A stretch of 64,000 nucleotides of DNA. Source: Desmodus rotundus. Lineage: Eukaryota > Chordata > Mammalia > Chiroptera > Phyllostomidae. A program made the position numbers and the translations under genes. Shown in pieces: positions 11,104-20,280 of this stretch (its first letter is position 1; every line of letters begins with the position of its first letter). Location of the stretch: contig NW_026527292.1 in assembly GCF_022682495.2 (NCBI RefSeq), forward strand, positions 18,501 to 82,500, written 5' to 3'. A model generated the notes under the pieces. The model did no database searches, was not told where the DNA came from, and was given only the letters and a program-made list of their open reading frames with translations.

Positions 11104-12655
11104 TTTTTTTGAAACTTGGTCCATAGTACAATATGGTCAATGAAAACAAAAAGAAAGAAAAGTTCCAAGCGTGGTTCCCTGCTGACATCTCTTGTTCATT
11201 TTGGGAATAACACCTCAGTGCCTGTCAACAAGAAAAGTAGTTGATTCTAGTGGAATGTCAATGACTGTTGATGGCAATGGTGTTTAGAAGTGTATTTTAA
11301 AATGTGCACAGGTGAGGACTGCCCAGTTACCTTGTGACTGGTTTCCAGATTAGTGAAAATGAAGCAATAAACGTGTTCTATGTGCCATTTGTTGGAAGTT
11401 GCTGTATAGTGTAATAGAGTCAGGTTTTTAGGAGTTGCAAGTGTGCTCGAAAATCATTTGCAATTTGCTTTGTTTGTTGCAGCTTGCTTAACCAATGAAG
11501 AAAGTAAAATGTATTTAAAATAAATTTTAACCGAAGAGGTTTAAAAAAATAAAACTGCTATCATTTTATACATAAAAATCATACAAACCATTTGGCCAAG
11601 CCACTAATACATGTCCCAAGTGTGTATCTCCGCTGCCATCTGGTGGGAATTGTTGGAATAACATCTTAGTGCAGGTCAGCAGGAAAAGTGGTTGATTATA
11701 GTGGAATATCAGTGACTGTTGATTTTTTTTTTTAAAGACTGTTTTGAGGTACAAGTCTCAGGTCCCAATGCTACTCACCAGTTCCTTGGGACCACTCTGT
11801 ATGAGCACATCATCTGGACCAGACACCAGATTTGGGGGTGTCCCATGGATTCTTTTCTTTGATTATATCTTTAAATTATTCCTTGTCTACAGAAAAGGTA
11901 TTTATTTTGCTTGTTATTTACCACACAATTTACTAAGTTGTATTATTTATAATAACTTTAAGTTGATATTGATGAGTGGTCAAGGTAAATAAGATATCAT
12001 GCAAAAATAAAATTACATTACTTTAGTTGTGTAAAATATGAAAAAATAGTTAAAGCTTGGAATAAAACATGAAGACATGAACAGTTAAATGTGTTAGTTA
12101 TAAGTTCATTAGTAATTAAATAAAATAGTAACATGAATCTTAGCATTATAAATGAGTTCAGGGCCTGGAGCAATGGTGTTCTAGAAATCAGAAGTATTTT
12201 ATAAGTAAATTGTGCCCCTTTTAGGTTATCTGAGGAACTGGCAATATGGCAAATGTCCACATTTTCAAAGAGGAGAACGTTTGATGGTGAATTCTGGAAA
12301 ATAAAAGAGTAAGATTGTAGATTCTAAGTTATTTGAAGAAACAATTACTGAAGAGTGATTTATGGGCAATGAAAAGAGACAGTGAGCCTCAGTGCTGTGG
12401 TTTATCACATGTGGTGCAGTCTCTTAAGGTGCCATGTCTTCCTTGGCTTGTGAGCTTTCCCAGGTGTCTTCTTAGCGGAGGACATTTGTCCCCAGTCTTT
12501 GCAAGACAGCTAGCTGGCATTGTTATTTTTGTTGTTGTTGTTTAGCTCTCAGCCTCCAGGCTGCCTGTCCAGAGAGAGGTGTGCTTTCAGATCCAGGGTG
12601 CAAAGTCACATGCTGTTTGTATTCTAATGGACTCTTCATCCTGCTCCATACAGAG
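11104..12655. other. AT-rich unit remnant, no gene
   Basis: To about 11,740 this is array-unit sequence: landmark at 11,632, 'TTACCTTGTGACTGGTTTCC' near 11,330, GTTGCAGCTTGC near 11,477. It also has an unusual repeated half (11,160-11,300 resembles 11,566-11,720). From about 12,040 it resembles 18,860-19,480 (shared 'TTTCAAAGAGGA' and 'GATGGTGAATTCTGG'), a duplication inside copy A. Copy B has no counterpart. Confidence 0.6.
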
Positions 12656-12859
12656 GAGGGTTTCTCATGGCTACGGATCATTCTTTCTCCTGGGAGATTT
12701 TTCTCTGCATTGTAGGTGCTTATTTGCAGTCCTTACCTCTGTTCAGTGCATGCCAGTAACTCCCACCTTAACCCCACCCTAAGGACAGTCTGAAAGGTGT
12801 CCACACAATGTGCCAAATGTCCCCTTGGGGGGAAAGTCAACCTTAGGTGAAAACCACTG
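12656..12859 (+). mobile_element. MER5A (nonautonomous hAT-Charlie DNA transposon)
   Basis: The diagnostic stretch 'TCTGCATTGTAGGTGCTTAT' near 12,704 and the end CCCCTTGGGGGGAAAGTCAA followed by GGTGAAAACCACTG match the MER5A core and right end. The left end is poorer (GAGGGTTTCTCATGGCTACG). Two paralogous MER5A copies are at 19,483-19,699 and 36,180-36,394, carried there by duplication of the surrounding block. Confidence 0.75.
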
Positions 12860-13249
12860 ATCTTGAAGCTGGATCATCTTTGGAACCTGAGTGATCTGGC
12901 TCAGGTAAGAGTGTTTTTGGTAAGAAGTGTTTTCACTATCAACCACGCAAATTATTTTCTATCCAATTGTGATTTATTGTGGCGTGGTTATTTAGAAGTG
13001 TATTTCATGATTTGTAAATATAAGTACTTTCTAGCTATCTGTGTTACTGATTTCTTGATTAATGGCAGTGATAGGAAGAAATAGATATAATTCTAAATAA
13101 ATGTCAGTCCTTTGAAGTTCGTTGGAACTTGCTTTATATCACTCTATGGTCAGTTTTAAGAAAAGTTCCCAGGGTGCTTGGAAAGCATCTGTGGCGTATT
13201 TGCATTTTTGGGGTGTAGTGAAGTACTTATGCACATTGAATGCAATTTG

Positions 13250-13640
13250 CTTCTCATGGTATTTTTTATATTTTTACCAATTTTTGTGGGCTGTATTGGT
13301 TTTGAAACAGAATCTGAATTATAGAGGTTTATTAAATCTCCTATTATGAATATTAATTTGTGTATTTTTCCACATAGCTCTGTTCTATATAATTTTGAGT
13401 TTATATTATTAAGTGAATAAAAATTTGGAACTATCTGGTAAATTGAACTTACTGATATGAAGTACTCCTCTTTATTTGTAGTAGTGTTTTTTTCTTTTTT
13501 TTTTTTGCTTTCTGGTCTACTATAGGTTATATAATTTTCATTTGGTTAATGTTCGTGTACTATATTTTTCCCATTCTTTCACATTAGATCTCTTGGTATG
13601 TTTTAGATAGCTCTCATTGTTTTATATTAGTTGTGAGTGG
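13250..13640 (-). mobile_element. Old L1 ORF2 remnant, minus strand
   Basis: Plus-strand text such as 'TTTATTAAATCTCCTATTAT', 'ATGAAGTACTCCTCTTTATT' and 'CCCATTCTTTCACATTAGAT' has the order and wording of the antisense of mammalian L1 ORF2. It is very degraded with no open frame. The same remnant is at 30,770-31,130, and a related one at 17,410-17,960. Confidence 0.5.
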
Positions 13641-14707
13641 CTATCAAAATCAATTAAAGCATTGATCTTGGTGGAGGATGTCATGTAGGGGGCCCAATAT
13701 TTTTCCCCTTCAGTTGTTCCAACACCTTGTTTTATATCAGAAATATTTTCCCACATATGTAAGGAGATATTTTTATCATAGAAAATAACCATGGCACCTC
13801 ACATCATCGCTGCCTCATTTATGCTCTTCTGCGTGTGGGGTTTCTGACTCTCTCCTGTGAGTGAGGTTCTCCAGCCTATGTATGTCTTACATTTGGCCAT
13901 TTTCATTTGCTAACCTGTGTCATACCTGTTGGATTATTAGACCAGCCCAAAGATTCCTGAGGTCACAGGAAAGGTTGTTTCCCCACCAGGAAAGCAAGCA
14001 CTCAGGTGTTTAATATGAGGTGAATTAGGGGGGTACATGTATGTCACCATTTACTTAAGGAAGATTTAAGAATTTAAGTAAAATAAGTTATTCTCAAAAC
14101 TGAATGATTATGTCAGCGAAATAGGGAACAATGTACAAATGTACCTTGTGGATATACAACTTCTATTAAAAGTTTCAAAGGTGGCAATGAAGAGGGCTAA
14201 CATTTTGCACTTGGCAGGTTGATTATAAACTGGCTGTTAAGAAAGGGAAGACTGAGAAATTATGTAGGATTGTCATCTCATTTCTTCCTAAGAGGTTTAG
14301 TTGCCACAGTTTGGTTTAGGAAGAGAGCTTCGGTACCATCACCTCAGCTTCAGACAGTGACACTCCTAGCAAGAGCCTGTTGACCCTCTTACCCTACTCC
14401 TTGTGTCTTAAGGTTTTGGGAATTGCCCGACAGAAATTAACCTGCCAGGTATGCTGGCTTTTTTTCTAAATTGCCTGCATGTTCCCCATTTACCTTTGAA
14501 ATCTAAGACTCTGTTCTTCCATTCTCCAAAATACCCTGTATACCCAATATCACCTCCTTATGTTTGGTATTCATTTGAATATGAATTCCCCTTGCCCATG
14601 TGTTTGACATTGAATACCTCCCGTTAATTAGATTATGTTAATTTGGTTGTTATCCCAGCTCTTAGAACTTAGAAGGTATGGCAAAAATAATGTTTTAAAC
14701 CCTGCAG

Positions 14708-14799
14708 TGTTGGTGAGCTGGCTGTGTGACATGCATGGCTGGGACACTAACTTCTGGAAAGTGCAGCCTCTGAGAGATCATGGACATCTGCTGGCAAAA
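14708..14799 (+). other. Exon-like 92-bp segment with splice-type borders
   Basis: Preceded by TTTTAAACCCTGCAG and followed by GTAAGCATTA, which resemble a 3' splice site and a 5' splice site. The 92 bases are open in one frame (SWLCDMHGWDTNFWKVQPL is readable). Copies with the same layout are at 32,282-32,373 (92 bp) and 38,280-38,372 (93 bp); copy B has an early stop in the matching frame. All three keep AG and GT at the edges. This may be a relic exon of an untranslated or dead gene, or coincidence in duplicated DNA. Confidence 0.3.
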
Positions 14800-15059
14800 G
14801 TAAGCATTAATATTATTTTTTTTGCTCTGTCAGCCTTTTTGGTCTATTTCTGCAGGGTTTGGTATAATTTAGTATTGCCGAGAGTTATTTTCCCCTCTTG
14901 TGCAATTACATTGGCATGAAAGTGTTTCTGAGGCGAGCTGCTCAGACTTAAAGAGTCAGGAATGTTCTTTATGGGCTCCTGGCTCTGTTTACATTGTGAG
15001 GACTCGGTTCTGCTCCTGCATGTGGCAACTGGGCTGCACTGTCCAGCTCTAACCCTGGA

Positions 15060-15402
15060 GTGTGGATGTGGGGTCCTGGTTACACATCTGGGTTCCGTCT
15101 CCTGGGTCTGTGGCCTGGGGTTGGATCTGTGTCTGTGTGTCTGGGATCTGGAGGCTCCGTGGGTGTGGCTTCGTGTCCTGGATTTGTGTATGGGGTCCGT
15201 GTGCAGCTCTGGCTCTCGGGTCTGATGTATGGAACCTGGTGTCCAGGGTTCTCTGTCAGTCTCTGGTGTCGAGTGTCTGGCATTCAAGGTTGATGGTCTT
15301 GCTTGGGTTGTGGGGACAGTTTGGGATTGGGGCTGAGGTCTGGGGTTCAACTTTTGGTTCTGGGTCTGCTCCGGGGTACAGGTTCTGGACTCCGGGCCTC
15401 TG
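15060..15402. repeat. G/T-rich CTGGG-type degenerate repeat
   Basis: Dense in CTGGGTCTG, GTCTGGGATCTGG and GGTCTGTGGCCTGG words. It looks like a degenerate short tandem repeat. Copies are at about 32,630-32,975 and 38,500-38,930. Several long frames cross it in different phases, as expected for a repeat and not a gene. Confidence 0.55.
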
Positions 15403-15406
15403 TTCT

Positions 15407-16287
15407 TGTTACGGAACAGACAGGGCGGAAGGATGAACAATGTACTATTACTGAAAGGACTCCCCCTTTGTCTCTGGGGGTTCCCCCAACACCTACTAGG
15501 TTCGCAATGCCCGCCACTAGAGGAAAGACGTCTCTCAATGCCAGAGACTGGTGAAAAGGAAAGAAATTATTTATTTAAAAGTTATACAGTCCTTCCTTCT
15601 CCCTCTGCCCAGTCTGGGGTACTGTATCTCAGGAAAAGAAGTCGAAGTCTGTGATTCAGGCTCCAGGCACCATCAGATGAGTCACCGCCACGGGGTCCCC
15701 ACTCTGCCAAAGCAGCATGGTTCTCCCCCTTCTCTGTCAAAGCCATGGGTCCTCTCTTGGTATGGCTGCCGCACCTGGCTTTAAATCCCAGTGCCCATCT
15801 TCCCCTGCATCCCCATTTCCGACTCCTCCCACAATCAGTTACACCTGCCAGCATTCCCTATCCTCCCAGCTTGACTGGACTGCCACAGTAAGTCTGGGCA
15901 TGTGTGGCCCCATGGCATGGAGCAAATCCTCTCCCAAGTTCTCACACAGGCGCTGTAACCAGAGGGAGTTGCTTCCCAGTTACATCTTGGGTGGAAGTCA
16001 CTCCCAGCTTCCTGGCTCAAAGCATGGCCACAGCTATTTAACATATCCATGAAACCAGTTAAAGGTTATAGATATGTTAAGTGACCATGCCAGAGGTTAG
16101 CTGCACAGCTGTTGTTATACAAAACAGCTCTGAAAGGCCCTGCTCCATGTGTCCCTTCCCCCACCTCAGGCTTGTGGGGGTGGGAACATCCTATACATAT
16201 TTTCCTAATATTTCCTGGACTCCTTGAGTTCTGGACGCCATTACAGATCCCTATTTGGGGCCCTCGTCTTGGCTGCACCCCGTTTCA
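15407..16287 (-). mobile_element. Solo ERV LTR with 4-bp target duplication, absent from copy B
   Basis: Starts TGTTACGGAACAG, ends CCCCGTTTCA, and is flanked by TTCT on both sides (15,403-15,406 and 16,288-16,291). Copy B has the uninterrupted site GTGTTCTGTCCTGAG at 32,973-32,987. The 881-bp TG...CA structure with a 4-bp duplication fits a class I (ERV1) LTR. On the minus strand TTTAAAGCC near 15,783 could be the TATA region and AATAAA near 15,570 the polyadenylation signal, so minus orientation is likely. A longer relative lies at 26,255. No internal retroviral sequence is present. Confidence 0.85.
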
Positions 16288-17409
16288 TTCTGTCCTGAGT
16301 CTGTCTGTGCCATCTTGCATCTGCGAAGTGCTGGTCACTGGCTCCAATTCAATGCCAGCAGGAGTTCCGGAGTTGGGGTGTGGGGAAGAAGGGAACTTTA
16401 GTGCAAATAGCTCCATTTTGATACTAATGGCTGTGAGTGCAGCAAGGCCGTTAGGAAGCTCAGTATTGTTCCAGGTGAATCACGAAGCAGCACCTCTGTG
16501 GGTCAGCCCAATGGTGCTGCTGCTTAGTTGTGAAAGCACCATGGTTGTGAGGGGGCCCTGAAGTGAGGCAGCCCTGGGGCAAGTTCCCCCTCAGCCTGTG
16601 CTGCTCATTCTAGTCTGGTCCTGTCATTTCCTATCAGCTCGGCTGCATTTGCACACAAAGAAGGGAGCATTGGATAATGGGCCCCTCGGAGTGAGGAGAT
16701 GGGGCTGGGTGAGCAGAGAAAAGGCCTCTGGTGTTGTCACCAGAGAAGTCTAGGTTATTTTTATTCATAAATTATGCCAAGTTTTCCTCTCATACTTTCT
16801 TTTTTCCCAACCTGAGACTGCCATTTTTGTGGCAGCTTATTTACATTATACAGGAAAATAAAAATTAATTCAAAATCCTATCCAAAGAGGTAATAGCTGC
16901 TATTGTTTTACGTGTAAACCCATCCAGACATCTCTCCTTGCCTATTTCCATTCTTCTACTCTCCTGGAGTTAATTTATTATCCTGCATTTCTAATATGGA
17001 TGCAAACCTTGTGAATTTTCAGCTGTATGTCCGTAATGTGCAATTATCATGGCATTTTCCAATTGGTTTTTAAGGTATGATTGTTATTATTATTCAGTTC
17101 CAATTATTTTAAATTCCAATTGTGATTCATTTTGAGGGACATTTAGAAGTGTATTTCATAACTTTTAAATGTAAGAACTTTGTAGTTACTTTTTACAACT
17201 GATTTCTAGATCAGCTACAATGAGAGCAAGAAACATACTTCATGTAATTTCAATCCTTTGAATTATTTTGGAATCTTCATTACAATCTTGTCAATGTAAA
17301 AAACGTTCTAAGCATGCATCTCTGCTGCCATCTCGTGGTCATTTTGGGAATAACACCTCAGGGCAGGCCAGCAGGAAAAGTTGTGTATAGTCGGTTATCT
17401 GTGAATGTT

Positions 17410-17960
17410 GAGTCCAATTTGCTGCTCATGGTGTTTCTCATATTCTCATTGAATTTTTTGAGGTGGTCTCTTGTTTCTGAAAGAGGAATTCTCTATTCCT
17501 GATGAGAGAGGTTTATTAAATCTATTACGATATAACAATATAAATTTTTGTTTGTGTCTCTGTTCTATATAATTTAAGTTTATGACATTAAGTACATGGT
17601 GAATTTGGATCTTCTGGTTCAATGAAACTTTTTGATAGGAAGTACTCATCATCTCTAGTCCTTCTTTGTACCTTGAAGTCTACTGCATGTTATTATGTAA
17701 TATTTATGCAGTTTATGTTTGTATAATACAGGGTGGGGCAAAAGTAGGTTTAGAGTTGTGAGTACGAGAAACAAAGTTTATTGTTGTCTTATTTAATAAT
17801 TATGATATTATTTTCCATGTGAACAACTGTAAAGCTACTTTTGCAGCATCCTGTGTATCTGTTCCCATTCTTTCACTTTTGATCTTCTTTCACCCTATGT
17901 TTTAGGTAATTGACATTTTCTCCCAGTTTGTGTCTTTTCTTTTTATTGTCTGAACAAGTT
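17410..17960 (-). mobile_element. Old L1 ORF2 remnant split by a MITE
   Basis: Plus-strand words 'GAGGTTTATTAAATCTATTA', 'TTGAAGTCTACTGCATGTTA' and 'CCCATTCTTTCACTTTTGAT' follow the antisense of mammalian L1 ORF2, parallel to 13,250-13,640. A MITE at 17,729-17,855 interrupts it. There is no open frame. Confidence 0.45.
17729..17855 (+). mobile_element. Tc1/mariner-type MITE (~127 bp)
   Basis: The left end CAGGGTGGGGCAAAAGTAGG and the right end GCTACTTTTGCAGCATCCTG form an imperfect inverted pair, with TA dinucleotides outside (17,727-17,728 and 17,856-17,857). No coding capacity. The duplicated copy is at 34,444-34,559, so insertion preceded the A/B duplication. Confidence 0.8.
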
Positions 17961-18079
17961 CTTTTTCAGAGTGGTCCTTAATTTTATAAGATATATACTA
18001 TTAATGTATTTCTTCATTAAACTGCATGTTCACAGGTATACTTGATTCCTGGCTGTTTTTGTTGAAATGGACCACTAAA

Positions 18080-18420
18080 AATGAAACCTACAGAGGAGGG
18101 GCGGGGCCTGTCCGAGGTCAGAGGCAGGACTGGGCTGCAGGTGAGAGGGCTGGCCAGACCAGAGATGTGGGTGGGGTGGGTGGGAGGCAAATTTAGGCTG
18201 GCAGGTCTGAGGGGCTGGCAGTTCTGGACCAGAGATGAGCATCCACACGGACCTGAGGTTAGGCGTTGCTGCTGGCCGTGGGCCTCTGCTGTCACGAGGT
18301 GATGCTCCTGGCCAAACTTGATGCAAGCAATGCAGTCCAGGTACTGGAGGTGAGCTGCTGGGAGGTATGAGGTGAGGGGACTGGGGCCAGATACAGCCAC
18401 CCTGTAGGCAGCAGAAAAGG
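18080..18420. other. GC-rich island inside AT-rich block, open on minus strand
   Basis: About 340 GC-rich bases (start GAGGAGGGGCGGGGCCTGTC) between AT-rich flanks, duplicated at about 34,795-35,130. On the minus strand a frame is open from 18,400 to 18,017 (127 codons) and from 35,152 to 34,721 in copy B (143 codons). Both share the C-terminal text VLPLTSDRPRPSSV and KQPGIKYTCEHAV and the same stop. I recognise no domain. Proline/serine richness and recent duplication make chance the simplest explanation. Confidence 0.35.
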
Positions 18421-18539
18421 GGGGCCAGACTGTTCCTGAGTATACATCTTGGGTCCCGATTTAAGGGACCACTTCCTGTGGTACCACTTTGCTATATTAA
18501 TCTAGATTATATGATTGTATACACTGATACCCAATTTTT

Positions 18540-18760
18540 AATCCAAGAACAAGATAGCTTTCCTTTGTTACAGTTTCTGTTATTAGGGAGCAGTTTTCAA
18601 TTTCGTTCATACAGATCCTGTGTACATCATTGTTAAGTGTATTCCGAGGGTTTTTTTTTAAACCTGTTTTGTTGCTATTGAGTCCTTAAAAAATTGTATC
18701 TTTAATTTACTATTTCTACGTGTTTATTTCTGCATGTTATTTCCCCATCACTGCACTAAA
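18540..18760 (-). mobile_element. L1 ORF2 remnant, minus strand
   Basis: Plus-strand words 'CAATTTCGTTCATACAGATC', 'TTGTTAAGTGTATTCCGAGG' and 'TTTGTTGCTATTGAG' match the well-known antisense text of mammalian L1 ORF2. It is duplicated at 35,275-35,500 and decayed. Confidence 0.6.
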
Positions 18761-19482
18761 TTCCATTTGTGATACTTTTCTGTTGATTCTCATGTGATAT
18801 GAAGGTAAACTCCCTCTCCCACAGTAATGATTATTCCATTTTGGTAGCTGTATATGACATAGAAATAGTTAAAGCTTGAAGGGAAATAGAAAGATGTGAG
18901 GTAATGTGAGGAGCTAGAAAAATTCTTTTTGTTAGTCCTAGATATATTAATGACTAAATAAAAGAGCAGCATCATTCTTAGCGTTTTAAGGGATGGTACA
19001 GCCTGGAAGCAAGCATGGTGTTCTAGAAATCTCAAGTGGTTTGTTAGCGGAGATGTGCCCCCGACTTGGTAATCTGAGGAACACACAAGGTAACAAATGT
19101 CCACGTTTTCAAAGAGGAAAACTTTAGATGGTGAATTCTGGCATCTAACAGAGTTAGATTCTTTGTTCTAAGTGACATTATGAAACGGTTATTAATGTGA
19201 CTTATGAGGAATGGAAAGAAGCAGGGATCCTCAGATGCTGGCTTAGTTTTATCACAGTGTGACTCAGTTTCCTAAGTCGTCAGATCTTCCTTTGTCTCCT
19301 GACCTTTTCCAGGTGTCTTCTCAACTTGGGACACTTCTCCCCAATATTTGCAAGATGGCTGGCATTTTTTGTTCTCTGAGTTTCAGCTTCCATGCTGCCT
19401 GTTCCAAGAAAGGCAGCATTTCCCATGTAGGATGCAGAGGGACATGCTGTTTGTATTCTAAGGGACTCTTCAGGATACAGAG

Positions 19483-19699
19483 CAGGGTTTGTCACTCTCA
19501 GCACTGTGGACCTTTTTGGCCACATAATTCATTCTCCTGGGGGATGGTCCTCTGCATTGTAGGTGCTTATCAGCATCCTGTACCTCTATTCACTGCCCAC
19601 ACCCTGGCTTCCCTTCCCCTCAGGACAGTCTAAAATGACTTAGGACATTGCCTAAAGCCCCCTTGGGGTCAAAAGTCACCTTTGGTTGAGAACCACTGA
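19483..19699 (+). mobile_element. MER5A (nonautonomous hAT-Charlie DNA transposon)
   Basis: Starts CAGGGTTTGTCACTCTCAGC and ends TTTGGTTGAGAACCACTG, both typical MER5A ends. Between them are 'GGTCCTCTGCATTGTAGGTG' and 'CATTGCCTAAAGCCCCCTTG'. It is the best preserved of the three MER5A copies in this window. Confidence 0.88.
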
Positions 19700-20080
19700 G
19701 TTTGAAGCCTTTATCATTTTGGAAAACAGAAATTGCTCTGGTATGCAGTGGTTTTATTATTTTTGTATGGTAATTATTTTCCAACTCTGACTGTGATTTA
19801 TTGTGAACAGTTATTTAAAAGTATATTTTAAAACATCTAAATGTAGGGACTTTCTAGTTACCTTGTGACTGGTTTCCAGATGAATGGCAAAGAGAGCAAT
19901 AAACATACTTTATGAGACATTTGTTGGAACCTGCTTTATAGCTTAATATAGTCAGTTGTAAAAATGTTCCAAGTGTGCTTGAAAAGCGTTTGTAACTTAT
20001 TTTTTTGTTGCCGCTTACTTAAACAATGAGAAAAAATTTTATTCAAAATTGTATTCCAAGAGTTAAAAAGAAACTGCTAA

Positions 20081-20280
20081 TGACAGGGGACTCAAGAGTT
20101 GGAAAATTTTAAGGTTAAAAGTTATAAGCCTAGCAAGTAATGTATATGTTAAAGGTTTTGTTTCAGAAACTGCAGATAAGGCCTGTCCTGGCTCCTGGAA
20201 AACAGCTGACCTCCTGGGGCACTGGTAAAGATTACCCCCTGGGGAGAAGTTGGAGGCATCCAGACCTTTGTGTTCCAGGG
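20081..20280 (+). mobile_element. Fragment of the 2,024-type ERV LTR
   Basis: TGACAGGGGACTCAAGAGTT begins at 20,081 and parallels the LTR start at 2,024 for about 100 bases clearly and perhaps 200 loosely. It interrupts an array unit right after AAACTGCTAA. The rest of the LTR is not visible and the sequence passes into GC-rich spacer. It marks the right edge of duplication block A4. Confidence 0.5.

Larger units (their letters stand above)
2501..11631. repeat. Decayed tandem array of ~2.1-kb units (copy A array)
   Basis: A landmark reading (T/C)GCTGCCATCTCGTGG recurs at 3,098, 5,188, 5,728, 6,903, 9,003 and 11,632. Spacings are 2,090, 540, 1,175, 2,100 and 2,629 bases. Two full units are about 2.1 kb. 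The short ones have internal deletions, and the long one carries a HAL1 insertion. Each unit runs: landmark; 'GTCAGCAGGAAAAGTGGTTG'; 'TTACCTTGTGACTGG'; 'GGAACTGGCTTTGTAGCG'; 'GTTGCAGCTTC'; 'GCTCGTTTCCTCCACTTTGC'; 'GGTTCTGTAGGAGTCTAT'; then a mariner. The same unit recurs at 27-30 kb and 41-49 kb. I do not recognise the non-mariner part of the unit. Confidence 0.85.
12926..15406. repeat. Segmental duplication block A3
   Basis: Collinear with 30,416-32,979. Examples: 'GCAAATTATTTTCTA' at 12,945 and 30,438; 'GGAGGATGTCATGTAGGGGG' near 13,670 and 31,167; 'CCATTTACTTAAGGAAGAT' near 14,050. The match runs to the exact base where the LTR at 15,407 begins. The copies differ by one clear insertion, the U4 fragment in copy B. 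Confidence 0.9.
16288..20080. repeat. Segmental duplication block A4
   Basis: Collinear with 32,976-36,760. Shared landmarks include 'AATGCCAGCAGGAGTTCCGG' near 16,350, the array landmark TGCTGCCATCTCGTGG at 17,324, a TA-flanked MITE at 17,729, the GC-rich island 18,080-18,420, and MER5A at 19,483. Block B4 carries a CT microsatellite that A4 lacks. Confidence 0.9.

Noticed and set aside
14635..14919. 94-codon protein gene around the exon-like segment
   Set aside because: The frame is open only in copy A; copies B and C have stops or shifts, and the frame runs through the apparent intron border.
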